Of a DNA stretch of 15,641 nucleotides, positions 6,201 through 10,439 are shown piece after piece. The notes beneath the pieces were generated by a model. It ran no database searches. It was given only the letters and a program-made list of their open reading frames with translations, and was not told the DNA's origin. Position numbers and translations under genes: made by a program. Source of the DNA: Baffinella frigidus (Eukaryota; Cryptophyceae; Cryptomonadales; Baffinellaceae); assembly GCA_026770585.1 (NCBI GenBank), contig MU647056.1:179206-194846 (forward strand), in the 5' to 3' direction. Numbering within the stretch: position 1 is the stretch's first letter; every line of letters starts with the position of its first letter.

Positions 6201-8799
6201 GCAGGGGTTGGGGGTTAGGGGTTGTTAGGGTTTAGGGTTTAAGGTTGAGAAACGTATGTTCAGCGTTTCGGAAGAGACCTTGTCAGTGTCCAAGAACAGC
6301 GCCCCTGTGGGAATGTAGGGTTTAGGAGTTAGGGGTGAGGGGTGAGGGGTGAGGGGTTAGGGGTTGGAATTTAGGGGTTAAGGTTTAGGGTTTAGAAACG
6401 TATGTTCGGCCATTCGGAAGAGAGGTCTGAAACTTTGTCAATGTCCAAGAAGAGAGCCCCTGGGGTTAGGGTTTAGGGTTTAGGGGTAAGTGGTTAGGGT
6501 TTGGAGTTCAGGGGTTAAGGTTTAGGATTTAGAAACGTTCGGCCATCTGGAAGAGAGGCCTTCGTCAATATCCAAGAAAGCAGCCCTTGGGGTTAGGGTT
6601 TAGCGTTGAGAGTTTAGGATTTAGGGGTTACAGTTTCGGGTTTAGGGTTTAGGGGTTAGGGGTGAGGGTTTAGGGTTTAGGGGTTAGAGTTAGGGTTTTA
6701 GAAACGTGCCCATCAGATGCAAAAGAAGGCAGCTGAGAGAAACCCCTGCTTGGTTCAGTCAACCTTCTTCTTCTTCTTTATGACCCTCAGAAAGGACCTC
6801 GATGATACTCAAGAGGCCCATAAGCCTTCTGGCAAGCGATCAACTAGAAACAGTCAACCATCGACAAAAGAAGTTTGACAGTTTTTTTGTAACACAAATG
6901 GAGGCTCATAACCTGGGATGCGGCGGGCGGAAAACTCGGCCCGGGCGTCCTTGTTCATCACCGGCAGGTACCACGACCCCGCAATCGCGGTGCAAACTTC
7001 AAAACGCTCCGGTACAAAACGTTTTACACGCTCTGGTACAAAACGTTTTGTTTTGTTTTCAACAAGAACAAAACCTGACAACTTTTGTTAAATCTGACAG
7101 GTTTTTTAACACAAATGGAGGCTCGTCACCTGGGATGCGGCGGGCAGAAAACTCGGCCCGGGCGTCCTTGTTCATGACCGGGAGGTACCACGACGCGTCC
7201 AGCACCTTAACTTTAAAACGCACCGGTACAAAACGTTTTATACGCAACGTGTTTTGCCTGTATGCGGTACAAATATTAAAAAGCTCTGGTGCAAAACGTT
7301 TTACGGGCATCATGTTTTGCCTTACAAGAGAAAATAAACTAAATGGAGGCTCGTAACCTGGGATGCGGCGGGCGGAAAACTCGGCCCGGGCGTCCTTGTT
7401 CATCACCGGGAGGTACCACGACGCGTCCAGCACCTTCACCTGCATCGCGTCCAAGCTTTGTACCAGGCGTGTCCGGAATCGCGTCCAGGTTTGTACCAGT
7501 CGCGTCCAGGTTTGTACCAGGCTTGACATGAGTCGCGTCCAGGTTTGTACCAGGCGGTGTCCTGAACCACGTCCAGGTTTGTACCAGGCTGGACCTCATC
7601 ACGTCCTGGTTTGTACCAAGCGTGTCCTGCATCGCGTCCAGATTGTACCAGGGAGCCCAAAAGTGGCCGGTTCATGACCGGGAGGTACCACGACGCGTCC
7701 AGCACGTTCACCTGCATCGCAAAGCCAGATCTAATGCGGAAACAGCGTCGATTGAAAACACGTTCCGTGCTATCGTGTCAGTATTTAGACTCGCCCTGGC
7801 CTGGCGAGGATGACGTTTGTCTTGGTGGACGCCCTCGAAGAGCGCTGCGCACCGAGACAAAAGTCGAGATTGGGACGTCTCAAAGCAAAAGTGGAACCTC
7901 TCTTACTCTTAACTTAAGAAGTAACAGTGAAATCTTAGCCGTTGGTACCGGGCGTGTCCTGCGTGCAGGTCAGGCCTGGATTCGTACCAGGCCTGACCTC
8001 GCGTCCAGATTTGTACCAGGCGTGTCCTGCATCGCGTCCAGATTTGTACCAGGGAGGGCGCGCGCACGTCCCGTTGGTACCAAGGGGGTTTTGGCACGTC
8101 CCTTTCTTGCGAACGTTCGACAAGTCCCGTTCTTTCTCCCCAAAAATTCTCGGATCCCTACTCGCGGATCACACTAGGGATCCGAAAGTCTACAACCTCG
8201 CTTAACGTGTACGGTACGTACAGGGTTTCGGGTTTCAAGTTTTGGGCTTCGGGTTTCGGGTTACGGTTTAGTGTCTAGGGATAAAATTCATTGAGGTTCA
8301 GCGTTCAGGTTCTGGGGTTAGCGTGTAGGGTGTAGGGTACAGGGACAAAATACAATCTGGGATCCAATAAGATACGCTCAAACCTCGATAAAGTTCCAAC
8401 CGTGGCGAGAATATCCTGGAGCCGGGAGCACGACACCGCAGTCGGCCCTAGCTCTCGCCATAAAATAGTTTCACAGCAGAATCCCCAGTTCAAAAGGGCA
8501 ACTTTTATGGCGATCCATGTTTGAACTCAGGCAGAGCTACTACTGAAAACCCACAGCCCCCTCTAGCACGAAATCGGTGCTAAACGGATCCAATTTCCAT
8601 AACAGGGAAACTTCAAATTGCCCTGAAATTATCGTTTCAAAATGCTTTTATCTTTTTTTAGTACTAAAAGCTGTCTTTTAAACCCAAATTCGTTTTAAAA
8701 AGAATGGATGGACAGGGCGGGGCAAGGATTTGCAGTAGTAGGAACCTGGGCGATGTTATCCTTGAGCCAGGTGCACGACACCGCGGTAGGCACAGCCAT
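1909..8799 (-). CDS. Split gene model: mercaptopyruvate/thiosulfate sulfurtransferase, N-terminal half
   Basis: Seven short exons in order on the minus strand (A 8799-8746, B 7439-7358, C 6193-6120, D 5325-5257 or 4529-4461, E 3369-3313, F 2647-2576, G 1962-1909) give a continuous frame: phases 0, 0, 1, 0, 0, 0, 0. The peptide matches the MST/rhodanese family along its length: VSCTWL, VLDASWYLP, ARAEFSARRIPG, ALFLDIDKV, WPHMMP, SLGI, HVVIYDG, GVFSAPRAWFMF, ILDGGFPKW. Spacing between these landmarks is also that of the family. MST enzymes move sulfur from 3-mercaptopyruvate or thiosulfate to a thiol or cyanide. This half is the structural, non-catalytic rhodanese domain; the catalytic cysteine lies in the C-terminal domain, beyond the left edge or lost. 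Whether the gene is expressed or is a pseudogene cannot be decided. MST and TST cannot be separated without the active-site loop. Confidence 0.85.
2088..2224. mobile_element. Foldback element with arms of about 35-50 bp
   Basis: CACCAACCCTCACGTGAGGA at 2088-2107 pairs with the complement ending at 2224, and similarity continues inward through ATG-TCGATTTxATATT. The centre holds GATCCCGCATCCGGGGGGG. No coding capacity. It lies in the intron between exons F and G and is MITE-like in shape. No matching second copy was seen here. Confidence 0.7.
2281..2395 (+). repeat. Family C dispersed element, copy 2
   Basis: Hairpin GTCTCGCCA, loop CTT, TGGCGAGAC (2281-2301), then AAGTTGACGGATTTGTACC, GTCAACTTGAGAA, AGTCGCTCAA and GAGGCAGCGCTA. 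AAGTTGAC and GTCAACTT can form a second stem. About 100 bp match the copy at 10316-10430 closely. The stretch 2396-2575 beyond it shows nothing recognisable. Confidence 0.75.
2576..2647 (-). CDS. Sulfurtransferase exon F
   Basis: Encodes VSILDGGFPKWESEKLPIDT and then EPKP (24 residues, phase 0-0). The V-x-(I/L/V)-L-D-G-G-x-x-x-W motif is the conserved end of the first rhodanese domain in MST/TST proteins and follows the GHGK of exon E as expected. The acceptor is CAAG|GTTTCG, preceded in the sense strand by CCTAACCCCTGAACCCTGAA, a telomere-repeat-like stretch that supplies the pyrimidine-rich context. The donor is CCG|GTATGC at 2575-2574. This exon is the only one with no duplicate seen. Immediately left, 2396-2575 has no recognisable feature. 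Confidence 0.85.
2745..2985. repeat. Large imperfect foldback in the E-F intron
   Basis: The left arm GTGATTTTCACAGCTGGTGG...AATGCAACAATGTCAAACGTTGAC resembles the complement of the right arm ATGATTTTCACGTCTGTCGG...GATGCAACAATGCCAAACACTGAC over about 65 bp. The centre carries GGTCCTAAAT twice in inverted positions. The right arm lies in an open minus-strand frame of 92 codons with no recognised domain; inverted duplication explains it better than a gene. Confidence 0.6.
3014..3037. repeat. 9-bp stem hairpin
   Basis: GATTTCGGG at 3014-3022 pairs with CCCGAAATC at 3029-3037 around a 6-base loop. Confidence 0.7.
3071..3083 (-). pseudogene. Possible exon E 3' remnant
   Basis: The complement reads AACGGCAAGGCGTG, matching the exon E end CACGGCAAG|GTGC but with the donor GT changed to GC. 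Very short, so weakly supported. A possible 5' remnant of the same exon lies at about 3466-3480 (complement AGGGGTGTCTTC). Confidence 0.3.
3088..3300 (+). repeat. Degenerate TTTAGGG telomere-like array
   Basis: About 30 seven-base units with variants GTGTAGG, TTGAGGG and TTCAGGG; variants are clustered (a GTGTAGG block, a TTTAGGG block, a TTGAGGG block). In the sense of the minus-strand gene it is intron DNA reading CCCTAAA, and it begins within about 20 bases of the exon E donor. A shorter array of the same kind at about 3385-3463 precedes exon E. Confidence 0.95.
3313..3369 (-). CDS. Sulfurtransferase exon E
   Basis: Encodes GVFSAPRAWFMFKAAGHGK (19 residues, phase 0-0). This is the G-(I/L/V)-(F/Y)-S-A-(A/P)-R-(V/A)-W-(W/F)-M-(F/L)-(R/K) segment that follows the HVV(I/V)YDG strand in MST/TST proteins, leading into GH-x-K. 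Most family members have W-W where this has W-F. The acceptor is TTGCAG|GGGGTG and the donor AAG|GTGCTA at 3312-3311. The intron on each side is mainly CCCTAAA-type repeat in the sense strand. The donor overlaps the 13-base palindrome GGTGCTTAGCACC at 3301-3313. Confidence 0.9.
3562..3597. repeat. Imperfect 13-bp hairpin
   Basis: ACGACTAGTACGA pairs with TCGTGCTAGTCGT with one mismatch. The surrounding 3490-3786 stretch holds no recognisable exon; 3773-3785 has a GGAAAG|GT on the minus strand resembling the exon D end, too short to call. Confidence 0.65.
3787..3860 (+). repeat. 74-bp direct repeat, copy 1
   Basis: Matches 4123-4196 at about nine bases in ten (GTGGCCGAGACTC...CAGTCGGGTTGAGCGACT...TTGGAGGGGG). 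Part of it (AGCTCTGTCTCAGTCGGGTT and following) is the inverted end of the family C element. Each copy is followed by exon D material, so the repeat marks a duplicated exon D unit. Confidence 0.8.
3876..3895 (-). pseudogene. Exon D 3' fragment
   Basis: The complement encodes VIYDGK with donor AAG|GTCTCA; only the exon's 3' third is present. A second fragment at 3973-3992 encodes VVFDGK with donor AAG|GTGTGC. Both are remnants of the exon amplified between 3876 and 5583. Confidence 0.65.
4031..4084 (+). repeat. Three copies of an 18-19 bp tandem repeat
   Basis: AGAATCGGTCAAACCGGA occurs at 4031, 4049 and 4068 with small changes. Confidence 0.9.
4123..4196 (+). repeat. 74-bp direct repeat, copy 2
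   Basis: Partner of 3787-3860, here followed directly by the family B foldback at 4201-4308 and intact exon D at 4461-4529. Confidence 0.8.
4201..4308 (+). mobile_element. Family B foldback, copy 1
   Basis: CCCTTGAGTGGCCAGGAGG at 4206-4224 pairs perfectly with 4286-4304, and TATA flanks extend the stem to 4201-4308. The interior holds TCAAAATTGACC and GGTCCTAGGGCCCTACGGTA. The copy at 14351-14451 (opposite strand) shares the interior and has paired changes in the stem (GGCCAG/CTGGCC here, GGCGAG/CTCGCC there). It is non-coding and sits in the D-E intron. Confidence 0.75.
4461..4529 (-). CDS. Sulfurtransferase exon D, intact copy 2
   Basis: Encodes LMASTCASLGITCEDHVVIY and then DGR (23 residues, phase 0-0). 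S-L-G-I-x-x-x-x-H-V-V-(I/V)-Y-D-G is the helix and central beta strand of the first rhodanese domain. The acceptor is TACAG|CTGATG. The donor is AGG|GTCCCC at 4460-4459, a weaker context than the AAG|GTGCCC of the copy at 5257-5325. It differs from that copy at T-C-E versus T-R-E, VVIYDGR versus VVVYDGK. Both are open and in phase, so either could be used, singly or together, without breaking the frame. Confidence 0.85.
4535..4635. repeat. Foldback made of telomere-like repeat
   Basis: GGGTTACACCCCAGACCCCA...CCCTAAGG at 4535-4571 is complementary to 4599-4635 (CCTTAGGGTTTAGGGG...TCTGGGG) with few mismatches over about 37 bp. A direct copy of most of it lies at 4903-4985, upstream of another exon D copy in gene sense. 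Confidence 0.8.
4784..4898 (-). pseudogene. Exon D copy disrupted by nested inverted repeats
   Basis: Starts as a normal exon (ACAG|CTGATGGCG, LMASTCASLDISRED at 4898-4854), then breaks. The exon end DHVVIYDGK is present in both orientations: 4784-4800 and 4810-4826 form a 17-bp inverted pair (CTTTCCGTCGTAGATGA and complement). GACAGATGACG at 4834-4844 pairs with 4846-4856. It cannot be spliced into the family sequence as it stands. Confidence 0.75.
4903..4985 (-). repeat. Telomere-like segment, copy of 4535-4610
   Basis: AAACCCTAGACCCCAACCCC...CCTAAGGGTGACCTAACCCC repeats the left arm and centre of the 4535-4635 foldback with a shortened right arm. Confidence 0.8.
4987..5005 (-). pseudogene. 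Exon D 5' fragment
   Basis: The complement gives ACAG|CTGATGGCGTCAACGTGT (LMASTC), then departs from the exon. It is joined to the 60-bp tandem repeat on its right. Confidence 0.6.
5012..5251 (+). repeat. 60-bp tandem repeat, four copies
   Basis: Exact 60-base period from 5012: ATCACGCCACAGGTCCTAGG then GCCCTACGGTAGGGYGTATG, ending CATCAGGTGCG. The last copy continues into GAGCCTACTGGGCACTTGAG, the right arm of family B. So the array was built from a family B core plus the exon D start-like CATCAGSTG. Confidence 0.95.
5257..5325 (-). CDS. Sulfurtransferase exon D, intact copy 1
   Basis: Encodes LMASTCASLGITREDHVVVY and then DGK (23 residues, phase 0-0). The acceptor is AACAG|CTGATG and the donor AAG|GTGCCC at 5256-5255. 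This has the best splice context of all exon D copies and keeps the family's V-V-(V/I)-Y-D-G-K. HMMPPAQ of exon C plus LMASTCASLG here gives the same spacing between the HMLP motif and the LGI motif as in plant and animal MST proteins as I recall them, supporting both junctions. Confidence 0.88.
5354..5474 (-). pseudogene. Two exon D 5' remnants in a 77-bp tandem unit
   Basis: The segment with TGATTTCCGAGATAATCTGC recurs with a 77-base spacing (5354 and 5431). Each unit carries an exon D start after a CAG acceptor (PMASTCF at 5397, LMASTCF at 5474), then runs out of the family sequence into GATTATCTCGGAAATCATAA. Confidence 0.7.
5548..5583 (-). pseudogene. Exon D 5' fragment, first in transcript order
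   Basis: TACAG|CTGATGGCATCAACG encodes LMASTCAALGIS, then diverges before the HVV(I/V)YDG strand, so the exon's 3' half is missing. A telomere-like array follows directly to the right, which is upstream in the gene. Confidence 0.7.
5584..6090 (+). repeat. TTTAGGG telomere-like arrays in the C-D intron
   Basis: Near-perfect runs of TTTAGGG at 5584-5668, 5691-5745, 5765-5885 and 5930-5985, split by CCTACTCCCAAATCC spacers. At 6030-6085 the orientation flips to CCATAAACCATAAACCCTAA. No gene content. Confidence 0.93.
6120..6193 (-). CDS. Sulfurtransferase exon C
   Basis: Encodes (G)ALFLDIDKVCDHTSEWPHMM and then PPAQ. It starts in phase 1 (the last G of exon B completes Gly) and ends in phase 0. 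A-x-F-x-D-I-D-x-x-x-D...P-H-M-(L/M)-P is a landmark of the first MST rhodanese domain. The acceptor is TCGCAG|GCGCGC. The fitting 3' end is CCCAG|GCACGC, a GC rather than GT donor. No GT donor nearby keeps both frame and family spacing. It is the last and only complete member of a tandem set of four or five exon C copies. Confidence 0.87.
6247..6304 (-). pseudogene. Exon C duplicate 2
   Basis: CCACAG|GGGCGC acceptor, then ALFLDTDKVSSETLNIRF. It lost several codons after DKVS and lacks the WPHMMPPAQ end, finishing GAACATACGTTTCT like the other damaged copies. Confidence 0.75.
6396..6459 (-). pseudogene. Exon C duplicate 3
   Basis: CCCAG|GGGCTC acceptor, then ALFLDIDKVSDLSSEWPNIR and F before a stop. 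It keeps the phase and the LDIDKVSD motif, closer to the usual family residue S than the C of the complete copy. It lacks the HMMPPAQ end, and no donor preserves the frame. Confidence 0.75.
6533..6587 (-). pseudogene. Exon C duplicate 4
   Basis: CCCAAG acceptor side, then a frame with AAFLDIDEGLSSRWPNV. It has lost one base at the acceptor edge and codons around DKVSD, so it would shift the frame if spliced at the AG. Confidence 0.65.
6913..6994 (-). pseudogene. Exon B duplicate 3, damaged 5' end
   Basis: SWYLPVMNKDARAEFSARR then IP with donor CCCAG|GTTATG at 6912-6911. The 5' third (VKVLDA) is replaced by unrelated codons (VCTAIAG) and the acceptor is gone. Confidence 0.75.
7130..7211 (-). 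CDS. Sulfurtransferase exon B, intact-frame copy 2
   Basis: Encodes VKVLDASWYLPVMNKDARAE and then FSARRIP plus G, identical in residues to the copy at 7358-7439, with donor CCCAG|GTGACG. The acceptor side is poor: TTTTAAAG precedes the matching exon start out of register by a base. So it is open and in phase but less likely to be used. Confidence 0.65.
7358..7439 (-). CDS. Sulfurtransferase exon B, best copy
   Basis: Encodes VKVLDASWYLPVMNKDARAE and then FSARRIP plus the first base of a Gly codon (82 nt, phase 0 to 1). (V/I)-L-D-A-S-W-Y-(L/M)-P near the N-terminus and E-(F/Y)-x-x-x-H/R-I-P-G are signatures of MST/TST proteins. The acceptor is GATGCAG|GTGAAG and the donor CCCAG|GTTACG at 7357-7356. 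Third codon positions are nearly all G or C, unlike the flanking intron. The 33-bp minisatellite begins directly upstream at 7440 and its sequence overlaps the acceptor context. Confidence 0.9.
7440..7660 (+). repeat. Minisatellite of about 22-35 bp units
   Basis: About seven copies of CGCGTCCAGGTTTGTACCAG plus a variable GCGTGTCCTGCAT tail. The tail and GCGTCCAG resemble the exon B start on the complementary strand (CACGACGCGTCCAGCACCTT...CTGCATCGC), so the array may have grown from that exon's acceptor region. Confidence 0.92.
7670..7711 (-). pseudogene. Exon B 5' fragment
   Basis: GATGCAG|GTGAACGTG encodes VNVLDASWYLPVMN (14 codons), then breaks into unrelated sequence. It has a good acceptor but no donor in phase. 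It is the first copy in transcript order. Confidence 0.75.
7838..7926 (+). repeat. Dispersed repeat, partner of 691-771
   Basis: See 691-771; the two are inverted relative to each other. This copy sits in a 7715-7940 stretch that splits the minisatellite in two. A short hairpin CTCGCC/GGCGAG lies at about 7791-7809. Confidence 0.65.
7942..8056 (+). repeat. Second minisatellite block with a 13-bp stem hairpin
   Basis: Three further units of the 7440-7660 repeat, ending as the first block does (GTCCAGATTTGTACCAGGGAG). Within it AGGTCAGGCCTGG at 7967-7979 pairs perfectly with 7987-7999 around a 7-base loop. Confidence 0.88.
8151..8184. repeat. 10-bp stem inverted repeat
   Basis: CGGATCCCTA at 8151-8160 and TAGGGATCCG at 8175-8184. 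From here to 8400 there is only degenerate GGGTTTCGGG/TTTAGGG-like sequence (8220-8340). Confidence 0.7.
8401..8463 (-). pseudogene. Exon A duplicate, frame broken near the start
   Basis: The complement encodes PTAVSCSRLQDILAT in the exon A frame, with a GT after ACG. An ATG upstream is out of frame because of a length change in the first codons. The W of the conserved (V/S)-S-x-x-W-L is R here. Between this and exon A, 8464-8745 shows nothing recognisable. Confidence 0.7.
8746..8799 (-). CDS. Sulfurtransferase exon A (probable start or second exon)
   Basis: ATG at 8799 opens MAVPTAVSCTWLKDNIAQ (18 codons, 54 nt), ending at CAG|GTTCCT (8745-8744). V-S-x-x-W-L-x-x-N-(I/L) is the first conserved segment of MST/TST proteins, a few residues before VLDASWYLP, which exon B supplies. 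The ATG has a favourable context (GCGATGG). Alternatively GTGAG|GGGCCTCGCGATGG may be an acceptor, so that an upstream exon joins in frame through R-G-L-A-M. A copy truncated after VSCA lies at 9093-9122. Confidence 0.82.
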
Positions 8800-9092
8800 C
8801 GCGAGGCCCCTCACGCCCCCCGCGCCACTCAACGCGAACCCTGGGGGGCAACGCGGGTGTCAAAAGGCTGAAAGTCATGCCTCACTTTGACCCCGAATCG
8901 CCTTTTTCGGGTTCCCTTTCCAGGTTCCCTCACGCCCCCCCGCGCGACTGAACGCGAACCCTGGGGAGAAACGCCGGAGTTGACAACAATTACGCGCGGG
9001 GGCGTGAGGGGTAGTCTGAGAGGCTCGCAACCTGGGCGGGACAACTGTAGAGGGGTTTCCCGGGGGGGGGGTAGCATTAGCGGAAAAGAAAA

Positions 9093-9122
9093 GGCGCACG
9101 ACACCGCGGTAGGCACCGCCAT
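9093..9122 (-). pseudogene. Exon A duplicate, 5' part only
   Basis: MAVPTAVSCA, then unrelated sequence; the WLKDN end and donor are missing. The first 30 bases and about 55 bases upstream match the intact copy. Confidence 0.75.
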
Positions 9123-9168
9123 CGCGAGGCCCCTCACGCCTCCCGCGCGACTCAACGCAAACCCTGGG

Positions 9169-9304
9169 GGGGGATGCGGGTGTTAACAAATTGTTCTGGG
9201 TTCCTTTTAGGGGGGAAGGACGCGGGTGTTAACAAATTGTTCGGGGTTCCTTTTAGGGGGGGGAAACGCGGGTCTTTCAAAAAAATGGGGGTTCCATTTT
9301 AGGG
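9169..9304 (+). repeat. 46-bp tandem repeat, about three copies
   Basis: TGTTAACAAATTGTTCTGGG at 9181 recurs at 9227, each followed by TTCCTTTTAGGGGGG and CGCGGGT. A diverged third copy follows from 9267. Confidence 0.88.
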
Positions 9305-9528
9305 TTCCCTCACGCCCCCCGCGCCACTCAACGTAAACCCTGCCGCCCACAGAGAGAGATTTTGATAACTACCAAAAAAAGCAGAAATGCATGCCGCACT
9401 TTGACCCCGAATCGCCTTTCTCGGGTTTCCTTTTAGGGTTCTCTTACGCCCCCCGCGCGACTCGACGCGAACCCTGCCGCCCACTCACATTTCAGAAGAG
9501 GACGTGGCCTGCCTCGAGTTAATCGCGG

Positions 9529-9661
9529 CGAGTATTTGAGTCAAATACGATCTTGGTAACGAATTTTACTACACACCAGGTTTTACTATTACTTTGATGA
9601 ACCAATTGTGTAGTAATTTTCGTTGATAGGTCCTAGATATCGTATTTGACTCAAATACTCG
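9529..9661. mobile_element. MITE-like foldback element, copy 2
   Basis: Outer arms of 23 bp (CGAGTATTTGAGTCAAATAC plus GAT) are exact complements at 9529-9551 and 9639-9661. The inner core (AACGAATTTTACTACACA ... TTGTGTAGTAATTTTCGTTG with a TTTACTATTACT centre) is that of the element at 506-647, whose outer arms are unrelated. No coding capacity. Confidence 0.8.
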
Positions 9662-10085
9662 TCCGGATGAGAGTGGCACCCTCAGATTGAGACGCCCTTT
9701 CCAGGGTTTCCGGGTCCCTCTAGGCTCAGTCGGATTCCAACGCCACGGCTCACCACGCCAGAGTGCTGGAGGGGGACAATAGGGCAATTTACCCGCGATA
9801 AAAGGATTATGGTGGCCTTCCGTGTCGATTTGGTTTGGTGTGTGCTACATGTATTGTACAAGCACACTTAGTGAAAACAAGTACTTTTACCCAGAGTTTC
9901 TATCGACTTATAAGGATTGTAAAGTGTAACTTTAGAACGTTCTGGAAGGTTTTCAAACCAATCACGATTCCGTGATGAAATGAGGTCTAAGAATTTGCTT
10001 AAAAAGCCTGCGACCCCAGAGGGAAATAGTCAACTAGGTTCAAATTGCCCAAACTCCAAGGCCCCCGAAAACTCATTCAATTAAA
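9662..10085. other. Stretch without a recognisable gene
   Basis: Mixed-composition DNA with a hairpin at 9840-9867 (GTGTGCT/AGCACAC). GAACGTTCTGGAA at 9935-9947 fits the heat-shock element pattern, and CCAAT lies at 9958-9962 on the plus strand. ATCACG/CGTGAT flank a 4-base loop near 9962-9977. None of these proves a promoter. Confidence 0.5.
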
Positions 10086-10103
10086 AGCGTACCAGGGTAC
10101 GCT
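10086..10103. repeat. 8-bp stem hairpin
   Basis: AGCGTACC, loop AG, GGTACGCT. It is followed by AGTTAACTTTTG...GGGGAAATTGACTTTT, resembling 1473-1512 (AGTTGACGGCTTTTAGGGGGG...AATTGACTTT), which precedes family C copy 1. So family C may begin here. Confidence 0.6.
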
Positions 10104-10315
10104 AGTTAACTTTTGAAACCCACTGCCTTGAGGGGAAATTGACTTTTGGAGACCTCTTCTTAGACTCTGCCGTGGCAGATCCCCGGTACAAATCACGTTC
10201 ATCGGGAAAGACAATGTGCTCCCGCTCAAAATCGATTTGATTTGGGATCGAGGTTGAAGATGGCAAGCACAACCCAGTTTCTGTTTGTGGGAGGTTGTGG
10301 CCCGATCTGATTCGC

Positions 10316-10430
10316 GCTCACCAATTTGGTGAGCCCGGGCTCGTTTCCGCTCCAAAGTTCACGGATTTGTACCGCAACACAGAACGTCAACTTGAGAACA
10401 GTCGGTCAACCAGAGTGAGGCAGAGCTAGA
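10316..10430 (+). repeat. Family C dispersed element, copy 3
   Basis: Hairpin GCTCACCA, loop ATT, TGGTGAGC (10316-10334), then AGTTCACGGATTTGTACCG, GTCAACTTGAGAACAGTCGG, TCAACC and GAGGCAGAGCTAG. The longest agreement is with 2281-2395. Confidence 0.75.
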
Positions 10431-10439
10431 GCCTCTCTA

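Larger units (their letters stand above)
6194..6696. repeat. Tandem exon C plus telomere-like repeat units
   Basis: Four units of roughly 125-155 bp, each with an exon C piece followed on the right by GGTTAGGG/TTTAGGG repeat. In gene sense the CCCTAA repeat lies directly before each acceptor (for example CTAACCCCAG|GGGCTC). A further remnant of the exon's 3' edge lies at about 6697-6712. Confidence 0.8.
6891..7440 (-). repeat. Tandem triplication of exon B with flanking intron
   Basis: Spacings of 217 and 228 bases between matching points (AAATGG at 6896, 7113, 7341). Each unit also carries copies of GGTACAAAACGTTTTA, seen five times between about 7007 and 7305. The adjoining 6713-6890 stretch shows only a CTT-rich tract near 6763-6780. 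Confidence 0.88.
8800..9490 (-). repeat. Repeated upstream unit of exon A, five copies
   Basis: On the minus strand CAGGGTTCGCGTTGAGTCGC followed by GCGGGGGGCGTGAGGG occurs ending near 8810, 8925, 9130, 9303 and 9435. In two cases it is followed by exon A sequence (GCCTCGCGATGG), and in others by AACC...GGCGATTCGGGGTCAAAGTG. These are likely promoter, 5' leader or intron units duplicated together with exon A. Strong C runs lie on the plus strand. Confidence 0.8.

Noticed and set aside
6802-7356. 184-codon plus-strand open frame
   Set aside because: It is the antisense shadow of three exon B copies and their duplicated intron; the minus-strand reading matches a known protein family.
7059-7529. 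156-codon minus-strand open frame taken as a single protein
   Set aside because: It joins two exon B copies with intron and minisatellite; the parts VKVLDASWYLP and FSARRIP are exons to be spliced, not one continuous protein.
7611-8177. 188-codon plus-strand open frame
   Set aside because: It runs through the minisatellite and dispersed repeat, and has no recognisable domain.
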